Source: DSOI01 sp041394885 | GTDB taxonomy: Bacteria; Acidobacteriota; Terriglobia; Bryobacterales; Bryobacteraceae | DNA: 64,000 nt | Direction of reading: 5' to 3' | NCBI GenBank assembly: GCA_041394885.1 | Contig: JAWKHI010000037.1 | Location: 1-64,000 of the forward strand | Part shown: positions 54,109-62,660 of the stretch, in pieces | Position numbering within the stretch: the stretch's first letter is position 1 | How the letters are laid out: each line of letters begins with the position of its first letter | Position numbers and translations under genes: made by a program | The notes under the pieces: model-generated | Database searches by the model: none | Told to the model about the DNA's origin: nothing | The model's input: the letters and a program-made list of their open reading frames with translations, nothing else

Positions 54109-55626
54109 ATGAATCGACGTTCGTTTCTTGGCGCTGTTGCCGCGCCGGGCCTGAGCGCGGCGCAACCGGCGCGCCGCCCGAACATCCTGTTCCTGATGAC
54201 GGACCAGCAGCGGTACGACACGATCGGCGCAAACGGACAGCGGTTGGTACGTACGCCGAATCTGGACAAGCTGGCCGCGGAATCCGCGAATTTCTCGCGC
54301 TGCTATGTGCAGTCTCCCGTGTGTGTGCCGTCACGCGTATCGTGGTTTACGGGCCGTTATCCGCACTCGCATCGCAACCGCGTCAATTACACGCCGCTCG
54401 ATGCAGGCGAAATGCTTTTGCAGCGCTATTTGAAAGATGCGGGGTACCGGACGGCGTCTGTGGGGAAGCTGCACTACTGGCCACCGACGGCGGCGCATGC
54501 GCGATCCACGGGTTTCGACGAAGTGCTGCTGCACGATGGGGTGGCGAAGGTGGACGCCGAGAGCGACTACGTGAAGTGGCGCACTGCGAGCGATCCGGGC
54601 CGGTTTCCGTTTCGGGCCACGGTGGCGCGGCCGGCCGCGGGCTCGAATCCATACCGGGCGCGGATCGAAGACCGGTTCCATGAGACCACATGGACCGGGA
54701 ACGAAACGCGCCGCCTGGTGCGCGAGCTAGCCCGCGGTGGGCAGCCGTTCTTTCTCTACAGCTCATTCTTCCAGCCGCACTCGCCTTTCTATGCGGTTTC
54801 GCCATTCGACTCGATGTATGACGGCGTGGAGTTCCCGCTGCCGCGCGTGACCACGCGCGACGACATCGAGCGTTTGCCGCTGCCGCTACGCACGCTGATC
54901 CTGCGCGGCAATCCGCAGTACGGGATGGATCGCGCGCGGCTGCAATGGGCGCTGCGCACCTACCACGCCAACATCGCGCACATCGATCGCGAGGTAGGCG
55001 GAATTCTGGAGGCGCTCGCCGAGACCGGCCAGGCCGGCAACACGATCGTGGTGTTTTCAACTGACCACGGCGATCAGCTACTCGAACATGGCCTGATGGG
55101 GAAGAACTGTTTCTTCGAAGCGTCTGTACGGTTACCGTTCCTGATGCGGATGCCGGGACGGATCCGTCCCGGGCGGCGCGATGAGTTCGTGGAGACGGTG
55201 GATCTGGTCCCCACACTGTTCGATCTTTGCGGTATCGCCGAGCCGGCACGGGTACAGGGCCGCAGTTTCGCGCCGCTGCTGCGCGGAGAAGCTTACGAGG
55301 CTCGCGACGCGGTTTTCTCGGAGAACATCATTCCTGAGGTGATCACGGGCGGAGCGCTCGATTTCCGTTTCGCGAAGGGCCAGGGCATCAAGGGCGTGCG
55401 GCATCCGGATGCGAAGATGGTCCGCACGCGGCGTTGGAAGCTGGTGCAGTATGCGGGTGGCGAGGGCGAATTGTACGATCTCGACAACGATCCCGATGAG
55501 TGGAATAATCTTTTCACAAGCCCCGGCCACCGTGCAGTGGCCGCCGAACTGAAGGACCGCATCTTGCGGTGGCTGATGACGGCGGACGAGGTGGATCAGA
55601 TTGCTCCTGCGTGGGAGCTGCAATAA
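54109..55626 (+). CDS. Tat-exported sulfatase (arylsulfatase-like)
   Basis: 505 residues. Tat signal MNRRSFLGAVAAPGLSA. Catalytic motif CVPSR with C72 to be converted to formylglycine, then TGRYPHSHR; the calcium-site Asp is in LFLMTDQQRYD, and DHGDQLLEHG holds the second metal pair. Such enzymes desulfate carbohydrates. The formylglycine-generating enzyme is not in the window. Divergent from the amidohydrolase operon. Confidence 0.92.
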   Translation: MNRRSFLGAVAAPGLSAAQPARRPNILFLMTDQQRYDTIGANGQRLVRTPNLDKLAAESANFSRCYVQSPVCVPSRVSWFTGRYPHSHRNRVNYTPLDAGEMLLQRYLKDAGYRTASVGKLHYWPPTAAHARSTGFDEVLLHDGVAKVDAESDYVKWRTASDPGRFPFRATVARPAAGSNPYRARIEDRFHETTWTGNETRRLVRELARGGQPFFLYSSFFQPHSPFYAVSPFDSMYDGVEFPLPRVTTRDDIERLPLPLRTLILRGNPQYGMDRARLQWALRTYHANIAHIDREVGGILEALAETGQAGNTIVVFSTDHGDQLLEHGLMGKNCFFEASVRLPFLMRMPGRIRPGRRDEFVETVDLVPTLFDLCGIAEPARVQGRSFAPLLRGEAYEARDAVFSENIIPEVITGGALDFRFAKGQGIKGVRHPDAKMVRTRRWKLVQYAGGEGELYDLDNDPDEWNNLFTSPGHRAVAAELKDRILRWLMTADEVDQIAPAWELQ

Positions 55627-55652
55627 GACAAGGGGGAGCACAATGGAACGCG

Positions 55653-55814
55653 GTGCCGAAGCTGATTGACGGGAGATACGAGCGCATCCTTATTACGGTG
55701 TCGGACGATTCGATGGCGGGCGACGGGTCCGGCGACGGCGAAGTGGTTTGGAGGAACGAAAAAGATATAGGCGAAGTAGCCCGGCGATTGGGCCTGAAAG
55801 AAGATATCTTTTGA
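55653..55814 (+). CDS. Possible small acidic protein
   Basis: A 53-residue frame from GTG 55653 (AGGGGGAG about 15 nt upstream) reading PKLIDGRYERILITVSDDSM, a Gly/Asp-rich stretch, then EKDIGEVARRLGLKEDIF. The ending has the regular amphipathic feel of a real protein. Start is uncertain: the same Shine-Dalgarno also precedes ATG 55643, which opens only an eight-codon frame. No family recognised. Confidence 0.35.
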   Translation: MPKLIDGRYERILITVSDDSMAGDGSGDGEVVWRNEKDIGEVARRLGLKEDIF

Positions 55815-55946
55815 CCTAGCAGGTCCGGGTGAACATGGCGAACGTGACGTAGGGGCCCTCGGGCAACAGTGGGCATGGCCGACTACATCTCGCGGAACGC
55901 TGTTCCGTTGTGAGGCGGCGGCCCTGGGGCCGCTACACTGGAATTT

Positions 55947-57062
55947 ATGCCGTTTGCCTCGATTCCGGAAGCGATCGAACAATTTCGCGCCGGGCGCATG
56001 GTTGTGGTGGTGGACGATGAGGATCGCGAAAACGAAGGCGACCTCACCGTAGCCGCCGAAATGATCACGCCGGAGTTGATCAACTTCATGGCCGTGCACG
56101 GGCGCGGACTGATCTGCCTGGCGTTGAGCGCGGATCGGTGCGACGAACTGCAATTGCCTCTGATGTCGCCGAGCAACACGTCGACGTTCGGGACGGCCTT
56201 TTGCGAGGCGATCGACGCGCGGCACGGCGTGACGACGGGAATCTCGGCGGCGGACCGGTCTCTCACCATCCGGCTGGCGATGGAAGCGTCCACCAAACCG
56301 CACGATCTGGCGCGTCCCGGCCACGTCTTTCCGCTGCGCGCGCGCGAGGGCGGCGTGCTCGTCCGCGCGGGACAGACCGAGGCGGCGGTGGATCTGGCGC
56401 GGCTGGCCGGGCTCGGGCCCGGCGGCGTGATCTGCGAAATCATGAACGACGACGGCACGATGTCGCGCGTGCCGCAACTCGAGCAATTCTGCGCCCGGCA
56501 TGGCTTGCTGATGATCTCGGTGGCGGAACTGATCCGCTACCGGATGCGAACCGAGCGCGTGGTGCAGCGGATGGGCGAGGGGTGCCTGCACACCGAATTC
56601 GGCGACTTCCAGACCATCGCGTATGGAACGACGGTGGACGGCGAACGGCACATTGCGATCGTACGAGGCGAGATCGCGGGGCGGGAAGACGTGCTGGTGC
56701 GGATGCATTCGCACTGCGCGTACGGGGACATTTTCGGATCCACCGAATGCGAGTGCGGGCGGACGCTGCGGGCGGCGCTGGGGCGGATTGCGGAGGAGGG
56801 ATCGGGGGCGCTGGTGTATCTGCACCAGACCGGGTTGGGGCTCTCGCTGAACAACGGGCGGCTGGTTTCGCACTCGCGGGAGTTCATGCATTACACGAGT
56901 CCGGAGGGGCAGCGGCAGTTGCAGCATGAGGTGGGGATTGGGGCGCAGATCCTGGCGGATTTGGGGCTGCACCGGATCCGGCTGCTGACCAACCATCCGC
57001 GGAAGATCGTGGCGCTGGAGGGGTATGGGATCGAGATTGGGGATCAGGTCCCGGTGGGGTGA
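55947..57062 (+). CDS. ribB: RibBA-type riboflavin protein with degenerate GTP-cyclohydrolase half
   Basis: 371 residues. Residues 1-205 are an intact 3,4-dihydroxy-2-butanone-4-phosphate synthase (VVVDDEDRENEGDL, HGRGLICLAL, DARHGVTTGISAADR, GHVFPLRAREGGVLVRAGQTEA). Residues 206-371 are GTP cyclohydrolase II-like with the zinc cysteines (HSHCAYGDIFGSTECECG), but the catalytic Q-E-G-R-G-I-G loop is QTGLGLS, lacking the arginine, and the region after it is shortened. So only the RibB reaction is certain; the second half may be regulatory. No other rib genes adjoin. Confidence 0.9.
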   Translation: MPFASIPEAIEQFRAGRMVVVVDDEDRENEGDLTVAAEMITPELINFMAVHGRGLICLALSADRCDELQLPLMSPSNTSTFGTAFCEAIDARHGVTTGISAADRSLTIRLAMEASTKPHDLARPGHVFPLRAREGGVLVRAGQTEAAVDLARLAGLGPGGVICEIMNDDGTMSRVPQLEQFCARHGLLMISVAELIRYRMRTERVVQRMGEGCLHTEFGDFQTIAYGTTVDGERHIAIVRGEIAGREDVLVRMHSHCAYGDIFGSTECECGRTLRAALGRIAEEGSGALVYLHQTGLGLSLNNGRLVSHSREFMHYTSPEGQRQLQHEVGIGAQILADLGLHRIRLLTNHPRKIVALEGYGIEIGDQVPVG

Positions 57063-57119
57063 GTTGCGGACGTGGGGGCGCGGGCTGAACCTCGCCCCAC
57101 TCCGGTATGCGTTGAAGCG

Positions 57120-59360
57120 TCAGCGCAGGCTGCTGGTGCGAACCTCTTGCGAAACGGCCAGGGCCATCGATGCCCAAGCCGTACCAGCCACCGAAATCCA
57201 CTGATCGTGGCCGTAGGGGAATCCGCTCTCGAAGTAGGGCTGCAGCCAGATCGACCGCGTCTTGACGTGCCAGGATCCATCCGGCGCCTGGTTGCGCAAT
57301 AGGTACGCCACGCCACTCTTGTACACACGATCGTTCGGCGCCGCGCCAGCCAGGTGTAGCGCGTAGAGGGCCTCGCCAGTGGCATAGGCGTCGGCGCCCA
57401 TATGCGGCAGCTGGCTCCATCCCCCGTCGGGCCGCTGTTCGGCCTCGAGAGCCTTGGCGGCCCGCGCGATCGCCGCTTTGCCGGCTTTCGCCCAGACGAG
57501 GCCCATCACTTGAAAAGCCCGGTCCTGCGTGGTGGCAGGGTGCGACGCGGCCAGCCACGCGGAGGCTCGCCGTACGGCTCTTTGCGAGTCTTGCTTGCCG
57601 GCGGCCGGAGCGTAGGTCTGGATTGCGTAGATCGACAGCGCGGCGGCAAGCTGCTCACCGGTGTTCATCGGCGGGCGCCTGCCTTGCGGCGACTGCCAAT
57701 TGCCCTCCGCCGTCTGCGTCGACTGGATGTAGCGGACCACGGCATCGGTAAACTCGCTCGATGGCGCCCGATTCAAGCCGTGGTCGAAAAGCTCCCAAGC
57801 CATGCTGCTGGGGCTAGCTGCCCCGAGATCGAGAATACGGTCAGGGGTGACACCGCGCATCGTTTCCGACAGTTGCGCGATTGACTTGGGCGCCTGCAAT
57901 CCGCGATCGCGCGCGATCGCCGCCGCGGCCGAGGGCAGATCCTGCGCATGGCAGGAGTTGCAGCCGCCGATACGGATGAAGTTATGGCTCTGCTTTTCAA
58001 GCAGGGTCATCGCCTTGGCGACGGCTTCCGGAATGGACCGCGGTGTGTTGTTTGCGGCCGCGGGAACGCCCCCGGCTTTCCGGACTGCCGCGGAAGCTCC
58101 CAGCAGCCGCGCGATTTCCGTATCGCCGCGCTTGGCGGCCAGCGAACGCGCGGTCTCGCCGTCGGCCTGGAGCGCGGGGTCGGCGCCTTTATCCAGTAGC
58201 CGTTTCACCGCACCCACGGGCATCGCATCGGAGGCTGCCGCATACATGAGCGCTGTATAACCGCGTTCGCCTGTGGCATTGACGGAAGCACCTGCTTCGA
58301 GCAGCAGCCGGACGGATTCTTCCTCGCCCGAGGTGGCCGCCGCCATCAACGCGGTTTCGTGTTTCTTTGTGGCGAGGCTGGCGTCGGCTCCGTTTTCCAG
58401 CAATAGCCGCACCGCGCGAGGAGAACCGCTGGCGGCCGCGCCCATCAACGCCGTGGCGCCGTTGCCACTCCGCGCGTTCACCTTGGCCTTCTTATCGAGA
58501 AGCATCCCGATGCCCTCCACATTGCCACGAGCGGCGGCCGCCATAAGCGGTGTTGCGCCGCCAGCGGTGCGGCTGTCAGGATCGGCGCCGTGGTCGAGCA
58601 ACAGCCGCATGACACGATTGCCGTCGCCGATCGAAGCCGCCTGATAGAGTGGAGTGCGCCCTTCGGCTTGCTTGCCATCGACGGCCACGCCCCGCGCCAG
58701 AAGCAGCCGGACCTTGGCTTCGTCATGGACGGCCCAGTGCAGGGGCGTCGACTTCCGGCGGTTCTTCGCGTCACCCACGGCGCCCTTGTCGAGCAGCAGT
58801 TCCATCATGCCGGCCGAGGCGAACGCCGCTGCGTGGTGGAGGAGGGTTGACCCCGCATTGTCGTGAGCGTTGGCGAGTTCCGGGTGGGCCGAAAGAGTCC
58901 GCCGCACTGTCTGGATATCGTCGCCGCGAACCGCGCTGATTAACGCCTGCACCGCCGGATCCAGCGGCTTCGGGGGAGCTTCTTCTTTCACTTCGAGGCG
59001 CCAGTCGGCCCCTTGATCGATCCAGGCCCGCAAAATCGCGATCTCGTCATTCGCGAGAGCGCCGGTGGGCGGCATCTGCATCCCTCCGTCGCCGTTAACC
59101 AGACGCTTGATGAGTTTACTGTCGGCGCTCTTACCGGCGAGGATCACGGGGCCGTAGTCGCCCCCACGCATGGCGTTCTGGCGCCGGTCCAGCCGCAAGC
59201 CCGCCTGCTGTGCCTCGTCGCCGTGGCAGGAATGGCACTTTTGAACGAGAATCGGCTCCACGTCGCGGATGAAATCGACTTTGGTTGGAGCCGGCGGAGG
59301 CATGACCGTCTGAGCGGCGAGTGGCCAGGCTATCGTAAGAAACCGAAGGGTTCCGTGCAT
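57120..59360 (-). CDS. Exported cytochrome c / ankyrin / toroid multidomain protein
   Basis: 746 residues from ATG 59360, fixed by GAGGAG 7 nt upstream. A signal peptide is followed by a class-I cytochrome-like module with CHSCH (residues 42-46) and a distal Met region (GGMQMPPTGAL). Ankyrin repeats fill about residues 130-420 (ten copies of the GxTPLMxAAxxG type). A second haem-like CNSCH (about 466-470) comes next, then an alpha-alpha toroid like squalene-hopene cyclase or prenyltransferase repeats (QRPDGGWSQL, APDGSWHVKT, about 530-746). The combination suggests a periplasmic redox-linked scaffold; substrate unknown. Confidence 0.88.
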   Translation of the reverse strand: MHGTLRFLTIAWPLAAQTVMPPPAPTKVDFIRDVEPILVQKCHSCHGDEAQQAGLRLDRRQNAMRGGDYGPVILAGKSADSKLIKRLVNGDGGMQMPPTGALANDEIAILRAWIDQGADWRLEVKEEAPPKPLDPAVQALISAVRGDDIQTVRRTLSAHPELANAHDNAGSTLLHHAAAFASAGMMELLLDKGAVGDAKNRRKSTPLHWAVHDEAKVRLLLARGVAVDGKQAEGRTPLYQAASIGDGNRVMRLLLDHGADPDSRTAGGATPLMAAAARGNVEGIGMLLDKKAKVNARSGNGATALMGAAASGSPRAVRLLLENGADASLATKKHETALMAAATSGEEESVRLLLEAGASVNATGERGYTALMYAAASDAMPVGAVKRLLDKGADPALQADGETARSLAAKRGDTEIARLLGASAAVRKAGGVPAAANNTPRSIPEAVAKAMTLLEKQSHNFIRIGGCNSCHAQDLPSAAAAIARDRGLQAPKSIAQLSETMRGVTPDRILDLGAASPSSMAWELFDHGLNRAPSSEFTDAVVRYIQSTQTAEGNWQSPQGRRPPMNTGEQLAAALSIYAIQTYAPAAGKQDSQRAVRRASAWLAASHPATTQDRAFQVMGLVWAKAGKAAIARAAKALEAEQRPDGGWSQLPHMGADAYATGEALYALHLAGAAPNDRVYKSGVAYLLRNQAPDGSWHVKTRSIWLQPYFESGFPYGHDQWISVAGTAWASMALAVSQEVRTSSLR

Positions 59361-59639
59361 GTTTGATCTCCTCAGTCTGCACTGCGCGTTTCGCCGTGGA
59401 AACCGGCCAAAGAAGTCGCCTCCATCCTGATTTCCGCCAAGGTGGATTCCCTCTCGTGCAAGCAGTCCTTGAAAGCACGCGCTCACTGAAGGTATTGGAA
59501 TTGTGTGCCGGAGTCAAGGCATATGTCCTCCCCATGTCCTCCCCATGTCCGCCCCACCGAGGGTCGCTCCTCGGTGTTACGAGGACGTGCAGAAACAGTT
59601 CGCCGGGCTGCGGTGGTCTCCACAAGCCCGGCGAGTCAA

Positions 59640-60641
59640 TTACGCGTTACGGTGCGCTAGTTGATCGGCTGCACCGCGCACGAGGTGAACAGCCGCGGAG
59701 ACCCCGCGACTTCGGAGACCCACGTGATGCCCCAATCCGTGGACGTAGTACTTCTCCATCCCGAACTTCGCGACGTATTCCTTGGCGATCCTGTTCAGCG
59801 AATCCTCGCCGCCGCCGGTGAGCTTCATGCCGGGCTTCGCCGCCGCCAGCGCTGCCTTCTGTGCGCCCAGCACCACTTCGTAAACCTCCCGCCTGCGATT
59901 GGCCGCGTAGTGCAGGATCACCGAGTTCGGGCCCGACGCCACAATGGGCGGATAGGCATGGCGCTCACACCCGCGCTCGAAATAGAGGGCGCTCATCGTG
60001 GCCGCGATCTGATACTCGTAGAGCCCTTGCCGCACCCGCCGCCATGCCGCCTTGTGGGCCGCCACCGTGGCATCCACCGACTGCTGAATCAGTTCGATCT
60101 CACGCGCGGACTTGATCGCCCGCAGCCGCGCCAGCTTCGGCGCCTGACCCTGCATGGCCTGGTCGCCCAGCGCTTCGGCAATCGGCGGCGCCGCCGGGTT
60201 CAGCGTGTGAAACTCCGCCCCGGCCACCGCCAGCTTCTTCACGTACGCCGCGAACGCCGTGGCCGGTTCCACTTTGTCAAAGCCAGCAATCTTGCCTGCT
60301 TCCGCATCGCCGGCCGCCAGCTTTCGTCCCGTGTACCGCTCGCGGACCTCGTTTCGCGGCGGCAGAAACAACACGTCTTCGCCGTGCCCGGCGATCATCA
60401 AAGCACCCGGCTCACGCCATCCTGTGAGATAGACAAAATCGGGATCCTGCAGGAAACCGTTCCGCAGATCGCCCTTTTCCGCTTCCACCGCGCCGGCCAT
60501 CACCGCCACCGCGCCCGGCGGCAGCAATTCGCGCAGGGCCTCGCGCCGGGCACGATAGTCGGCGGTAGTGAGCCCGCCTCCCGCCGGCAGCACGGGCACG
60601 GCGGCGAGGGCAATCAGCAGAGCAAAAACACGGACACCCAT
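59640..60641 (-). pseudogene. M24 (Xaa-Pro) aminopeptidase, internally deleted and truncated
   Basis: The 333-codon frame has a signal peptide and the N-terminal creatinase-like domain (ELLPPGAVAVMAGAVEAEKGD, DFVYLTGWREPGALMI). In the peptidase domain SGPNSVILHYAANRRR runs straight into EVYEVVLGAQKAALAA, so the roughly 40-residue block carrying both aspartate metal ligands is missing, in frame. After GLGHHVGL the usual glutamate-bearing end (EPGIYI-type) is absent and the sequence is unrelated to the stop. A metal-dependent peptidase cannot work in this state. Normal length would be about 450. Confidence 0.75.
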
Positions 60642-60803
60642 TCTCCCTTACTCTAACGCGGCCGGAATGCCCGGACCGCAATCCTCTCTGGCGGCCGCAC
60701 CCGGCGCCTCGGGGAACATTGTGCCGCTTCTTTAGCCTGCGCTCGGGTTCGTTCGGTCGGATTCTCGCCGTGTTTGGTAGCAATTTTTGACTCCTTCTTC
60801 CGG

Positions 60804-61553
60804 TCAAGCGTTAGGATCCGGCTGCTTCCCCGGCGTGTCTTCTTGCCGCGTCTCGGGCGCAAGCGACGCAGGCGATGCCCCCGGCTGTGGGGATGATTCC
60901 ACGGCCTTCGGTTCGTTTTGCAAAATCGAATTCTCCCCCGAGTTTCCGTTTGTCTCGTTATCGTTTGCGATAGCAGAAGCCTGCGGACCAACGGAGGTAT
61001 GCTGATTTTCGACGCCGGGTTCGTGCGCCTGCGCCTCGACCGCCTCGCGTTCCATCCGCAGAGACTGCAGGAGCAGCAATTGTTCGAGTGCGCGGTCATG
61101 AGCGCGGGTAAGGCGGACCTCCTGGCGGTTGACGTGGGCGAGCGACTTGGATTCGTCCGTCAGGGTGCGGAACGCGAGGGCATAGCGGAGCTCGGGAGTG
61201 ACCCCTTCGAACTTCGCATCGACCTTCTCAGATTGGGTGCATATTTCGGCCTCGAAGAGGGACCCCTCGATGCACCAACTCCGGTGCAGCTTCCACTTGG
61301 CAGCGACCATTTCCTCGACCAGCAGGAACTCGGCGTCATCGGCGGGTTGGAAAATGGCGATGAAAGAGTCCACGAGGAGGGCGAGGGATTCCGGGTCCTC
61401 GCCGGGTGCAAGGACGGCCTTGGCCGTGAGGCCGTGGGTGTAGGCGTTCATCGCGATCTTCTTCTTACCCTCTGGGGTGGAAGGGCCGTTAGACTTGCTT
61501 CCATTGGCCCAGGCGGCCTTCATGCGTGCGAGGGAGTAGCGTTGTTTCGACAT
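60804..61553 (-). CDS. Protein of a widespread acidobacterial/planctomycete family of unknown function
   Basis: 249 residues from ATG 61553 behind AAAGGAGG. The N-terminal block (ANGSKSNGPSTPEGKKKIAMNAYTHGLTA, VLAPGEDPESLALLVDSFIAIFQP, then LVEEMVAAKWKLHRSWCIEG) is a pattern I know from multi-copy unnamed proteins of soil bacteria; the C-terminal third is low-complexity, Asn/Ser/Pro/Glu-rich and probably disordered. No catalytic motif. A DNA- or RNA-binding role is conceivable from the basic N-terminus. Confidence 0.75.
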   Translation of the reverse strand: MSKQRYSLARMKAAWANGSKSNGPSTPEGKKKIAMNAYTHGLTAKAVLAPGEDPESLALLVDSFIAIFQPADDAEFLLVEEMVAAKWKLHRSWCIEGSLFEAEICTQSEKVDAKFEGVTPELRYALAFRTLTDESKSLAHVNRQEVRLTRAHDRALEQLLLLQSLRMEREAVEAQAHEPGVENQHTSVGPQASAIANDNETNGNSGENSILQNEPKAVESSPQPGASPASLAPETRQEDTPGKQPDPNA

Positions 61554-61833
61554 TGTTGCCTCCTTTGAAAGGTATGGGTGTGGCGCGGGGGGCGGACAAA
61601 ATCGGGATTCGTAAGTAGTTTTACGGTGAATGAGTTCTGTGACTTTCAATGCGAGTAAACTCGTCTCCCTCGATGGGAGGGCGAGTTGGCGTCGGCGAAT
61701 GCCGTCGATAGAATGCTGCCTTTAGACATGGGCTCCGGTGGATAGGGCCGAAGAGAGCCGCGAGAAACCGACTCCGTTGGAGGCTATTGGGGATGTCGGC
61801 TTCAACATTTTCCTCTAAAGGAACACTTTTCTA
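61554..61833. other. 280-bp intergenic stretch, possible structured leader
   Basis: No gene is seen. 61730-61805 has nested complementary segments (CCGAC with GTCGG enclosing TCC-GTT-GGA), hinting at RNA structure, but it fits no riboswitch I know. Confidence 0.3.
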
Positions 61834-61863
61834 TTGACATGTCGCCAGAGCAAAGGTTAGTAT
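61834..61863 (+). promoter_or_regulatory. Probable sigma-70 promoter
   Basis: TTGACA at 61834-61839 and TAGTAT at 61858-61863, spacer 18 bp. The ATG at 61876 is only 12 bp after the -10 box, so the mRNA would be leaderless or nearly so; no Shine-Dalgarno precedes the ATG. Confidence 0.55.
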
Positions 61864-61875
61864 CTGGCTAATCCG

Positions 61876-62650
61876 ATGAAGCAGTTTATTTCCATCGTAA
61901 AGAAGACCGTTTCAGCTTCGTTTCTCTTCGGTTTCCCGCTATGTGGTCAGCTTCCTGTCCCCCCGGGGGGGGGGCGCACCTAGTGTATTGGAAGAGTATC
62001 GAATTCCAAGTGGCTTGAGGAGTGCCTACCTTCGCCATGGGGCGAATTTGGGCAAGGCCGACGCTAACCGTATTGTAGTAACAGGAACGTTCCAGGACTC
62101 CACGGGGCCTCGGCCGCTTCAAGTGAACTGGCAGGTTCCCGGCCAGATTCGGATCGAAGAGGGCGGACCGAGGGCTCGAATAATCGCATTCGACGGGCAG
62201 GCTGTGTTTCATTCCAAAGGCGCCGTTGGGGATGAAGAGCGTTCTTTGGTTGAGACCCTGGGGCAGGATCTGCCCGAGAACATCTTTCAAGACGCAGCCT
62301 CGGGATATGCGTTACGGTTCATTTTCGGGCACGTCCGTCAGGATCAGGGACCAGTCCTGCTTCTGTATCAACTGATCGCGCCGGAAACAGTTCGAAAGCC
62401 ATCGAGCACTTCCGCCCGGTTCCTCGGGTTCGACCACTCCACGCAACTCCTCAATGTAGTAACCTACAAATCGCGCCGCGGCAATCGCGACGTAGCGGTG
62501 GAATCGAGATTCGATCAGTGGGCAGACCGGCAGGGCCGGAAGTTTCCAGGGCTGATCCGGCGCAGAGAGGATGGGAAGGAGGTTTTCTCCTTTATCGTGA
62601 CCGAGAGTGTAGCGGGGGGACGCCTTCCGGATACGGCGTTCCGGCAATAG
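61876..62650 (+). pseudogene. Exported protein gene with a frame break at a 10-G run
   Basis: ATG 61876 opens a signal peptide (MKQFISIVKKTVSASFLFGF, cut near LCGQ), then reads into a run of six C and ten G (61959-61974) and stops at 61983. One base out of frame, the sequence continues for over 220 codons to 62650 (PSVLEEYRIPSGLRSAYLRHG; QTVSF-like VVTGTFQDS; YALRFIFGHVRQDQGPVLLLYQLIAPE; FSFIVTESVAGGRLPD). Nine Gs would fuse both parts into one 257-residue exported protein. Could be a sequencing error, slippage-based phase variation, or decay. It ends 10 bp before an RHS-like gene in the same direction. Family not recognised. Confidence 0.65.
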
Positions 62651-62660
62651 CGAGGGATCT

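Noticed and set aside
59521..59556. Tandem 11-bp repeat (ATGTCCTCCCC units), CRISPR-like at first glance
   Set aside because: Only three adjoining imperfect copies with no spacers; simple local duplication.
59573..59595. Hairpin CACCGAGG/CCTCGGTG as terminator of the M24 or ankyrin gene
   Set aside because: No T-tract on either strand and it lies upstream, not downstream, of the ankyrin gene.
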